NCBI RefSeq assembly: GCF_028389875.1
Contig: NC_084666.1
Coordinates: forward strand, 32,086,308 to 32,150,307
DNA from: Rhea pennata
Taxonomy: Eukaryota; Chordata; Aves; Rheiformes; Rheidae
Reading direction: 5' to 3'
DNA length: 64,000 nucleotides
The notes under the pieces are model-generated. The model had not been told where the DNA came from. It was given only the letters and a program-made list of their open reading frames with translations, and searched no databases. A program made the translations under genes and the position numbers. Below, piece by piece: positions 12,601 through 24,600 of the stretch (position 1 is the first letter of the stretch; every line of letters begins with the position of its first letter).

Positions 12601-15600
12601 TTAGGCTCCAGTCCTGTTTTTTATAGTTAACAACAGTCTAGGAATTCGAACCATTTTTTTCCTCTTTGCATTTCTAAGTCACAAGATCTTGTCTTTATAA
12701 GAAAAGTCGGAGCTTGGACAGAAGGTTCCCCCTAAGCAAGTACAGTGATGAGATCAAGTATGTTCCTTTTCAAATTTCAAATGTTGACAGATGTTCATTA
12801 ATGTCAGAAGGACATTGCCATAGCTGTGGATATTAATAATAATAATTTAATTTAGTAATACTGTGGATTATTAAAGCCTTGTTTTAAGGAACAATTTTTC
12901 TAGCTTTTCAGTATACCAAGAATTTCTTTGTAGAAGAGGTAATGTCAATGTTCGTATGTCCACAGATAAATTTGATGAATATTTAGTAAAAAAGTTGTAT
13001 GTTGCAGCACCACTATATACTGATCAGAGTTATTTCTGTTACATTTATTTGCACGTTTTGTTATTCATGAATCATCCAAATGAGTTGTTTTTACTATTCT
13101 AATTCTATGACTTACAAGTTGTTAGCTATTATTATGGCTATTACATGTTCAAAGGTTCCTCTCTGATGCAGAGACCACGTATTCCATAAATAAAGAACAT
13201 TCTTACATAAACCAAACAAAATAATATTACTTGAGGGAATTTTTTTTTACAAGCCTGTTGTTTTAAATATATTTTGGCAATAAAATTTAAACTGTAGTCT
13301 TCTGCTACTTACTGAAGAGAACCAAATAAAGTACACTTGATTGATATGAGTGTTTTTGGAACATAGTTCCATACTTAATCATTTTGAAATACTAAGCAGG
13401 AATATATGAAATAACTTCTTTTAATTTCTGTGCAGTTACATAGAAATTAAAGGAGAGGAGACTGGGTACAAAGGGAGTTATTTTTAAGGTTTACCTCGAC
13501 CATGTTGTTTTTCTTTCTGAGAACTTCCGGTTTCTTTTTTCATGCCTTTTTTTTTTCTTTTTCCTTTCATCACTGTTTCCACTATGTGTTATGTTGTTGC
13601 TTTAAGGGTTTTATACTAAATGCAGCTAACTGCCTAATGCTATTTTGTGTGAAGATTATATGACTAAATTCATTTAACAGCCTCTAATACTAAAATCTTT
13701 TAACACTGTAAACATAAAATGCACAAACTCTTTTAATATAAAGATCTGTTATCCTGGTAAACATTCTTGGATTATACGCCTAATCAATCCAATCATGGTC
13801 TCTATTTTTTTCCTCTAATATTTAAGCGTGCTGATGATATTACAAGTTCACTATCAGATACTACATTACTTGTACACTTTTTTGGCAAGAAGGGAAAAGC
13901 TGAACTGAACTTTGATGATTTTTATAGGTGAGTCTCAATTTTATAAGTTCCATGTAAAGAAATACTTCCATACCTCTTCTAATATGTATTATATTACTAG
14001 ATACAAAGTGTATATGTGCATGTATATAGTATGTAAAGTTTATTTTTCCTTTGTAGGTGTTACACGTTCAAAGAATAAAGTAATAAAACAGTAAAAGCTG
14101 TAAAAAGTGCCCTGGCGTAGTGCTTTTGTATTTACTGTGGCTTTTTTTCGTTACACTTTTGTGTATTTTTAGTTTGTTTTGGAGGGATTATACTCTGTGT
14201 CCTTATGTGCATTTAGGGGTTTTCTTGTTTTTGAGCTGCTCATAGTTTTTACAAGTCAGACTATGTGCTAGGAAGGAGCATTACAGGCAATGTCTGAAGG
14301 ATAGGATCTCAGCAACCTGTAATAAGGGAGTCTTACAAGTTGTGATAGGTAATCAGAATCAGCTGAACGTAAACTCAAAGTGCAATACTATGACCAGAGT
14401 CCTTTCATCCTTAGATGTATAATTAGGACATCACATAAAATCAGGGAATTATGTTTCCCTGCTGATGCAACTAATTGTTTTTATACTGTATACAATTTTG
14501 TTGTCTTGATTTTGCAAAATATGTTGTTAAATAGGACAGAGTTCATAGGAATGTTGTAAGAAAGAAAAAAATAGCTTAGATTGAAAGGCTGCAGGAGCTC
14601 AAAATACTTAGCTTCTTAAAAAGAGAAAGGTAAGACTTGACTACAGTCTGTAGTGAGTTTACAAGAATTATTCCCACTGTAGTTACTTAAGAAATTTTAA
14701 GTAATTTAATTTAAGTAATTACTGGAATTTTCAGTCTAGCATATAAATATAAAAATCAATGACCCACTAAAGAGAATTAGAGAAATACAAACTAGCAATA
14801 AATTACAAATTATTCAGTCATTTTAATCCTTACTGAAGTACTTTGTTGGATTGATTAGACAGTATGTCAGCACTGAAACAGAATTTATCAGATTTACCAT
14901 CAATGCTATGAACAGGGAACTATTTGGTATAATGCTATAATGCTTCATATTCTGTATATTTTAATGACAAGAATAATAGAAATGAAAAGTATTATTGTTT
15001 CTTTGTATTTGTGCTTTAGGTTTATGGATAACCTACAAACTGAAGTTCTGGAGATAGAATTCCTTTCCTACTCTAATGGGATGAACACCATCAGTGAGGA
15101 AGACTTTGCGCATATTCTTTTGAGATATACAAATGTGGAAAATACATCAAGTTACCTGGAAAACATGCGCTGTAGGATCCCTGAAGAAAAGGTAGTTGTT
15201 TAGCTAGTATGGTAATGGGTGGCAGCATCAAATCACAGTGTCTGAGATGAAATCATAGCCTTGTTGGACTGAATGAGGCTTCTGTCACTGATTTCATTGG
15301 CACCAGGATTTTATCCTGATCATAAGCTTTGCATCTTTTATTTTTTCAGATTACTTACTGAACATAAGGTAGAAGAGTGAATAAGATGGCATTTTGTTCC
15401 TTAGGATATAGTAATATTTTTGGGATTTAGATAACAATTTACAATTTACATTAAAACTCAGTTCAAGCAGTAGAAATGTGAGAGTTGAAATAGAGAAATT
15501 TTCTAGAAATGGCTTACCTAGGCTTTCTTTTCCAGCAATGATGCATTAAAAAAAATACTTTTTCTGACTTCTCTTTTGTGTTGCTGCCTAAACAAGCAGC

Positions 15601-18600
15601 TCTTTAGAATAAACATTGACACCCTTTATCTAGTTCTATTATAGTCTCAATAATGGATCACTTGTGCATAGTCATTGATGGGTTAGAGGTTCTTATCAGT
15701 GGCTGAAGAGACAGAAAAGATAGTTAACAACAGTAAAGATGGCTGGCCCATCCTTCATTTGACAACAAATGTCTTGTCAGAAGTTTATCTGAGAAAAATG
15801 TAGTGGCAACTGAACGCATCAGTGGTAATCAGTAGGATAATGTTACAAGTAGCCTTTCAAGTAGGAGATGTTTTGGATACATTTCCTCTGTTTGTTTGTA
15901 GAAGGATCAGACTAGTCTGTCATAGCCATTTAAAGAATCACGTTTCCAGATGTTTTGGTAGCATTGACAGTAGAGCTTGTGAAGCAAAGTAATAAACATG
16001 TTTGGATAGTTGCTGCCATTTTTTAACTTGGGAAATTATATTGTAATTAAAAACAGTGAGATACTGTAAAATAGTAAATGATAATGAAAACCAAATACAT
16101 TATTACAAAGTTAGAATTATAAAGTACATTTATAAGCACAAATGGGTGTTTAAAGTGAATGTCACTGACATGGAACTGTATCATGTAAAGTTACTGAGGA
16201 CTAACTTGTCATGACTCCTACTCAGCTTCTCTTGCCTTTTTTCTCCTTTTCTAGCATTGGAGAGTGTAGCAGGACAGAGATCATCCAGTCAGAGCATCTG
16301 TGTGAATACAGAGGGTAGAAAGGGACAAGCTGTTTTGATGTGATGATTAAATAACCCATTCTTTCCCAGAAAAAAAATCCTAAAGCGCAGTATTCTGGGA
16401 TCTTCAGCTTCTACAACCATAACCAGAAAACTGTGTTTTAAGGGGCACATTACCTCTGAATTGGCTAACTGTTGACTGTTTAAAGGGAATGATCCTATCT
16501 TCTTCCCTTTTTTCTCCAGCCTTGTATTTCTGCCACTGATTTTGAATTTACATGTACTGACGTTACAGCTGTGGAGTAAATAAGATTAGTCAGCTAACCT
16601 GGTAAAAGCATATCCCTCAAGATAATGGTTCTCCATTGGAGTATCTGGTTTATCTGATTCATCCAGTGATTGTACAATAATTAGATCCAGTGCTAATAGT
16701 GGGATACGAAAATAGCTGGGGAGTGGAAAGGAAAAGCAGGGCTGCCTCTTCACACCAGATTAAATATAAAATGAAGTAAGATGGTTGGAATCAGAGTTCC
16801 TGTGCCCTGACCCCTTGCAAGTTTACAGTCTAGCCGTTGAGGCACTCAGCTCAAACTATTACATAAGAGGTCTGTACAGTTTTTAACATATAAAAGCCAA
16901 GCAAATGCTATAGAAGTGGTACAAAGTTATTTTCTTAGGTTGCCAAATGCTTTCTGTTTAAGGTGAACTCAAGATTAACGTATGTATGGAATGTCTGAAA
17001 AAAATAATTACTTTGGGGCTTGCATAAAGACAATCATATACATATCACTTGCATAATAAGAAATAATGTAGTTATAGGAAGAGAGAAATATATGTTTGAG
17101 TGGCAAAGGTGAAGTTGTTTAAGTAAAAACAAATACCAATGCATTCTTTTTAAACACACAAGGTGTTCTTTGAAGTTTCAGTACTACTGTTTTGATAGTC
17201 TTCCACACAGTAGTTTCCTCTTTTTCATCTGTTGCAACCATCAGCCAAGAAAATGTCTGTGTGGAATGCTGCGTCACTCAGTTACAAGTGTGCTTATGTT
17301 ATGTTCCGAGAATATCCTGCCACTTCACCATTACCATGTATCTATATGTTATATGCTGTAGCTCCATTAAGTGAAACTGGACATTGCTATTTTCTGTAAC
17401 CCCATGTCAGTGGTTTGGTAAAATCACAATCACTGCAGTGAAAAACGTAAATCCCTGTGGCATACCTCTCTTACTGGCAATCGGCTTTTGAGAATGGGAT
17501 TTTGCCTCCTATTTTTATGGAAACATTGTTGATATCTTTGCCCTTTTTTACATTCCTAATTTAGAAGTATGATGCCAAGATTATAAAATATACTCTGTTT
17601 TATTGCGGTAATATGCTGTAATATGAAAATTAAACAGAGGATTCCATTTAGAAATGAGGCTAGCCTGTAAAGTAATACTTTCACAGTTGGCAGTGCTCCT
17701 TTTTTTGTAGCACTGTATGTAGAAGCCTGTGAAGCAAATGTGGTGATCATTTGGCAGGTAGTAGTCATGTTGAAATGTTCAGCTGGCATGCTGCCTGCTC
17801 ACAGGATGTTCTCCTCCTTTTACTAACTAGATGCCAAGCGGTGATTTATTTAAGCTGGCATCTTGAATCACTATGAATATCAGCCCCTAAAGAAAGTTTA
17901 TGTGTTTTTGACAGCGTTGGTGCATTAATGTAACAGTTTTCTTTGCTATAGTAAAATATAATCTGTCCAAAGAAATAAAGTTCAGTTTCCTTTTACATAA
18001 AAAATAAATAATTTCCAGTAGGAACCTGGGAAACTATATAAATAATTTTATATGTCAAAATTATGCAAAATGTATGCAAAATAAGGAATGTTACTACAAT
18101 TGCTAGTTGAACAAAAAGAGGTCCTAGGAAAGGACCTTTTTTTCTGCTCTCTTCTGTCCTTTTCTCTTTCCTCTGGAAAGGAATTATTCATGTAGGATTG
18201 CAGATTATTTCAATGGAAATTGTAGAAAGATTTTGCTTAAATTATTCTACAAATAATTGTATTTCTCATTGCTTATATGTTATGGAGTCCATGCAGTTTA
18301 GCCTGGATGTTTAGCACTAGGAAGTAGTGCTCTTTCACCTGTCTCTCTGCTTTATCTCCAATATCTCATGACAGCAGTTTTCATAGCTACTAGAAGTACA
18401 GAAGCTGCAAAAAGGATTTTTTGTAGACTAGTGATTCTTGGTCTTTCCTGTGCAAGGACAGCTTTCCACCTAGACTAATTACCTCCTCCTCTCCCTGTAA
18501 TGGAGAGACTCCCTAACATAGAAAGAGAAAAGATTTTTGTAGTAGCTTTTATGATATTTCCCACAGTCAAAATCTTTACAGACAAATTGGTTCAAGTTAA

Positions 18601-21600
18601 GGATTTTTTTTAAATCTTTGTGAACTTAAAACTATCAGTTCAAGGCATCTATGGCAATTTTCTAGTATGTATTGCCATTTTGCTGTAGTACCTAAGAGTA
18701 CTAGTTGGGGACTAGGGTTTCACTAAGCTAAGCATTTCACAAACATGGGCCAAAATGATTCCAGTCCCAAAGAGTCTGCAGTTTAAACAAAGTACAAGAA
18801 ACAGAATGTGGGCATACACTATTAAGTGTCAAGTACAAAGAAACAATAAGACAGGAGTGGTTAGTATTAGTAATTAAGTTTTTAAGATAGAGAAGAATTT
18901 AAAGGAAAATAAAGAGGTAGTTTCTGCAGGTTACCTGTGAGGATTCCTCCCAGTTTCAAAAGATGAAACGGAGAAAGCACGAAGATGGTTGTTGAGAAAC
19001 TAAATTCGTGATGGAGACTGGTCATGCTTTTCAATTGGAGTTTACAGATCTTAGGTAGAGCTTAGGTTTGATCAGTTTAGCGGTGATTGAGATCTCATGA
19101 GTGGAGGCCTATTAAAGACTTTTTATCAGTGTTATGTTGCCTTCCACATTTACCACAATACTCTCCTGTCTATCACACACCTACTTCAGTATCTTCAGGT
19201 TCTCCCAGTGCTTTCTGAGTTCCACCATACCATAAGGACTACCTATCTTTGAGGAAACGTCAAAATCTATCAACAGAAAGATTCACAGATCTTCCTTCTG
19301 TCTTCAGTGATAACATAGTGCCTTTGGAACCTTCTGATACTATTTGGAAGCACCAGAATTTAGAGGGTGCTTCACCTAAAACTGAGACTGCTTGTTTAGG
19401 TATTGTTATATATAGTCCAAAGAGACCAAAGGCAGAACTTTGAAATACTCTCCACAAAACTGGAAATGAAGTTAGTGGGATCCTCTGAAGAACATGTGGA
19501 AGGTTATAAGTAGACAGAAGAATAGCCAGAGATTACAGTTAAGGAGGACCAGGGAGTTCAAGATGCAAAAACAACATCCCTTTAGAGAGGATAGTGGACA
19601 TTTTAAGGGGGATATTTAATTAAAAGTCTCTGTTAAAGATTTCTTTCAGATTTTTTCCAGAGATAATTTATCAGGTCTCTGAACTCATAGTTAAAGCAGG
19701 AGAAAAGTAGAACAAATATCACGTAAGGAAAAAAATTGCTTTTTTTAGCAACTTAGCACTTTCACAGAAACTTTTAAAGGATTCTGAATTCTTAGTCAAA
19801 ATGCAAAACATTTCTTAAATTGCTGGACAAGCCCTACAATATAATATGATAATTGGAGTATCAGTTGAAGTCTTAGGTGTTTATAAATGTGAATACGTAT
19901 AAACTTCACCTTGAAGTACAGAGCTTAAATTAGATCCTAGCATGTATATATTAGTTCATTCAACATATTTATGTATGCATACACACATACACTCTCATAT
20001 ATATAAAATAATAGTTTGTGCTTTGAGCAATAATCATAATCCAAGACTTAGACAAACCTAGGCTCTTACTCTAAATATTACCTACTATATCATAATAATC
20101 TGGGAATTTTTAGGATTGTATTAAGCAACAGAATAACATTTTGATTATATTTTGAGTGAGGATTGCTATCCATTGCAATAGCAAATATAAAAATATTTCA
20201 TTTCTCAGGAGACTCTAAGACTTTATTGACTGCAGTACAAATTTCAGTACAAGTACAATTTGCAGTACAAGTTACAATGGATGTAATATCTATTCTTAAA
20301 TGAAGTTGATATAGGCAACTATGAAGTTTGTTTTTTCGCTTGTCACTTATTTTTTTAATTCTAATGGTACTAATATACATATTGTTCTTTTATTCATCAG
20401 GGTATCACATTTGATGAGTTCAGATCATTTTTCCAGTTTTTGAACAACCTAGAAGACTTTACAATTGCAATGCAAATGTACAATTTTGCAAGTCGTTCCA
20501 TAGGTCAAGGTAAGGATACAAAAGATACAAAGTAAATTGTTCTGTAGTTCTCAGTTTGTAGTTTTTGTTGTTAGTGTTTTCAGCATAACTATTACTAAAA
20601 TAATAAAATAGGTATCACTAGACTTTAACTTGCCTTTGAAAACTGTTTCTTCAATTCTTCCTTGTCTCAGATGAAAATCTAAAATAGCAAGTACTTTATA
20701 GCTTTGAGAGGAGAAAGCTCAGTCATATCACAAGAGATACAATTATAAGATTGTATAAGTGGTGGATAAGCTGAACATGGAACTGCTGGTCACCAAAACC
20801 TGCAACACAAGAGTTAAGAGGCACTTACTTGATGATCCCAGTAAAAGATTGGTTTAAAGGAAACAAAAGCATTTCTTTATACAGGTTGGGTAGTGAATCT
20901 TTGGAACTTGCTGCTACAAAGTTGTAGAGGGAAACAGTACCAGAAGGTGCAAAAGGGGATTAGACAAACTTTTAACAAGTCAGTAATTGGCGACTAAAAG
21001 GCCTAGGCAGGTATATGCTGTGTGAAATCCCTAATGCAACAGTTGTAGATGCTTACGAAGTGCAAGATGAAGGACCAAGTGAAGTGGGCAAACTTATATG
21101 CTTGCTTCAAAGTAGCATCTCTGTGTTGGTCTGACACAGTACACTCTTCATATAGCCTTGCCTTAGGAGTGTGGTGTTTCCTCTACACTCTCATTTCTTT
21201 GGTTCAATTTCTTGTCAGTTAGGTAGAAGCCATCAGTATAAATGTGACTTAGGCTTTAATTATGATTTTCTAATGCTGTTATGTGTAGTTAGTTCATATG
21301 CTGTTATCTTTTATGCAAAATAATTGATATCAATAAAGTGTATCATTTTATACCAGTTAAGAGCTACTTGGTTTAGATCTGTGAAAGTCAATCCTAATTT
21401 TAACATTTTCTTATTTTTTGAATGCTAAAGTTTGCAAACTTAAGTAAAACATTTATTTGCATAAGTTTACTTGGAGAGTTTAAATTCATGTGTGTGTTTT
21501 TATTTTTTTTCTTCTGATATTCTCTTTATGTAGATGAATTCAAGCGTGCTGTGTATGTAGCCACAGGACTGAAACTTTCACCGCATTTGGTGAACACAGT

Positions 21601-24600
21601 GTTCAAGATCTTTGACGTTGACAGAGATGACCAGTTGAGTTATAAAGAATTTATTGGCATTATGAAAGATAGACTTAATCGAGGGTTCAGGGTAAGGATA
21701 CTGATTTTTTGAAGCTCTCTTAATTGACTATGCTATGAAAATAACTAGTTATATCAGTTTAAACATGTAATTTTCATAGAAATTATGAAGCAATCTAAAA
21801 GATTAGTCTCTTCTAAATTTCTAGATTTTCTTGTATTAGAAGGCAATCCACAGAAGGCATAATGTACCTTTATAGTACACAAATGAAACTAGATACCAGA
21901 AATCCTGTGTATACTGTGCATACTTCTACATGGTGCGATTGATAGGTTGGTCTTAAGAGTTTTAACAAAGATAACAATTATGTCTGGGATAACTGAGTGC
22001 CTTCCCCCCCCCCCCCCCCCTCCCCTGGCCCTGCTTCCCTCCTCTCTTTCTCTAACTTGGGTACTTTAGTTGAAGGACAACCACCAGCTCTTCCAATACA
22101 TTATTTTAAATACCAAGTATTGATAATAATTGTTGGAAAGAGTTGCAGTAGAAGGTAACTTTATCTCTCAAAAAAAAGAATTAGTTAAGTTGTGATGAAC
22201 AAGACTATATTCTGGTTCAAAGTTGCTTTTGATAATTTAGCCCTGTATCTAGCATATTAAATTACATGAAGCTGGAAGACAGGAAATTACTTGCAGAAAT
22301 TTTCGTAGGGGACACACATATGAATTGTGCTTAGAAGTTTGCCTTTTAGGTGAAGGTGTAGACCTTACTGCCCTCTTCAGGTTCTTTGTAGTACAGAAAA
22401 ACTTTATAGTAGCCTAGAAAAATTTAGTAGTAGCAAATTTTTATTTTTATCTGTGGAAAGTGAATTATAAAAGAAAATATTTTTGAACTTGTGAAGTATA
22501 TAAAAGTTGCTAAATTCACATTTCAGTATGTTATTTCTGTAGTGTAATTTTATTCATTTTAATTAGCCTTCTAAATATAGTTTACTAAGATAATTTTAAA
22601 ATTTTATGTGAAGTTGTGTTGAGTCTAATAGGTTACTTGTTTTTGTAATATTTTCATCTAGTGTAAAAAGTGTGGATAACAACCACTGTATTTGTGACAG
22701 ACTTATTTCCTCGTTGGTCCTCAAATCTTTATTATGCTGTGAAAATGATGATTGTTTCATAACCATTTCAAGATGTTCTGCTGTATGTTTTAATTGTTTA
22801 CTAACTGTAAGTGTGCAATGTATGTTAATTTAACCAGAACACAGTCTGCTTACTAAGCAATTCTTGTAAATATGTATTGCATGTTTCTATTTCACAAAAT
22901 GAATGACAGAAATCACATGTAATTCTTAAGAATCTCTATCACGCAGCACAGTTTAGCGTTATGCATGTATCTCTTTTGCCTAAGCCACCTTAAAATATCT
23001 TAATGTTATCTTAATGTGAAACATAGTCTCACTATGTTAAGAGACTATAGAAGAACTAAAAAGAATAGACTAGGGTATTTGTAAGAATAGCACCTTGATT
23101 CACAAATGTTATGTCTAATACTAATGACAGCGCTCATGATATGTGAGGTGATCGTGATTTGGTCGTATAATACAGTGACCAAAAATACCTTTTTTTTTTT
23201 TTTCCTTTTTTTAGACATGCTTACATGCAGATTTGTTATATTATTCATAAGAATATATTGTTTTCACTAAAGAATAGTGTTTAAGACAGTTGCTTTATAC
23301 AATTTATTTATTAGTTATCATGTCCACTAAGTTTTCATAAGTGTCATGAAAATCTGATTTCTCCAGGAATGGGTAGCGGTCTATGTAATAAAAATTCTGT
23401 GAAAGTCCTCCTTTGTAGTTTAGTATCTCCCTCTATCAAGTTTGAAAATAAAAAGGTCAAAATATATAATATATGAGAATTTGCTGCCCAGAACTAATTA
23501 GCAGAAAGTGTTATTAATGATGGAAACTGCCAAAGATTGTAGACTTTGGTCTCAGATGACATACAAAATGTTTCCAGTAAATCTGAACTTTAAAAGTTAT
23601 GACATATTTAGTGTGGTCAGAGCAAGTAAAAATGGACCCTTTTGCTGCTACACAAACATTACATTATCTTGTACTAAATTAGAACTAATGTATTACTAAC
23701 ATCTTCTTTGTTAATAAATACGTATTGAATCCATATTAAGACTTTGTCAGTTCTATTATACCAATAGAATATTACAGTTTCTGCTCATGCAGTATTTTGT
23801 GGTCCACGTGTAAGTTTTTGTCTTGCCAAATTTTAACCTGTTCATGAAATGAGGCAAAATATCTTACAGTTGATATCTACCACAGTCAATGCGGTTTTCG
23901 ATTATCAATCTAAAAACATCTAAACAGGTAGTGTGGAACAGACCTGTAGTTTACAGTTAACACCTTATACGTTACTAATTCAATTTTTATAAAAGTTGTA
24001 CTAAAATGTTTGCCAACAAGGATCTTGGTGTTATTACATACCTTGTTACTAGGACCGTGTGTTTTAGAAAAGGGCTTTATATAGTCTTATAGTTTGACTA
24101 AGGCAAAGAGTTATTCAGGTCTGATGAAACTGGAATTCTGCAAGGTCAGTACATGCCAGCTTTGTCCTGTTTAAAAGCTAAGCTATAAATTAATAAAGTT
24201 GAGGATGGTCAGGTCCTACCTCTTTAGGAGTTTAATAAATACTCATTTTAACATATATTTCAGGTTAGTTTTTGAAAAAAACAAACATCTTAAAGAGTTA
24301 ATCAAATGATATTTCTCTCTTTCTGGAATTACAGTGTTATGAACTGAAAACTTTTTTCTTTTTTAGTATTTTGAAATGAAGTGGTATATTGAGCTGCCAT
24401 CAAGTGGTCAGTCAGAGTATTGCTATAAGCTCATTAAAACATGCAGAAATGAAAAGCTTTTTTGCTTGCTGTTTGGGTTAAAATAGTTATTTCCATTTTT
24501 GTAGCTTAAAAAATACTTAAGTAGATCCCCTTTCCTTTATAAATTCCATTTTAAACTGAAATATTTGGAACTTAAAGACTAAATGATAAACATTTTAGCT

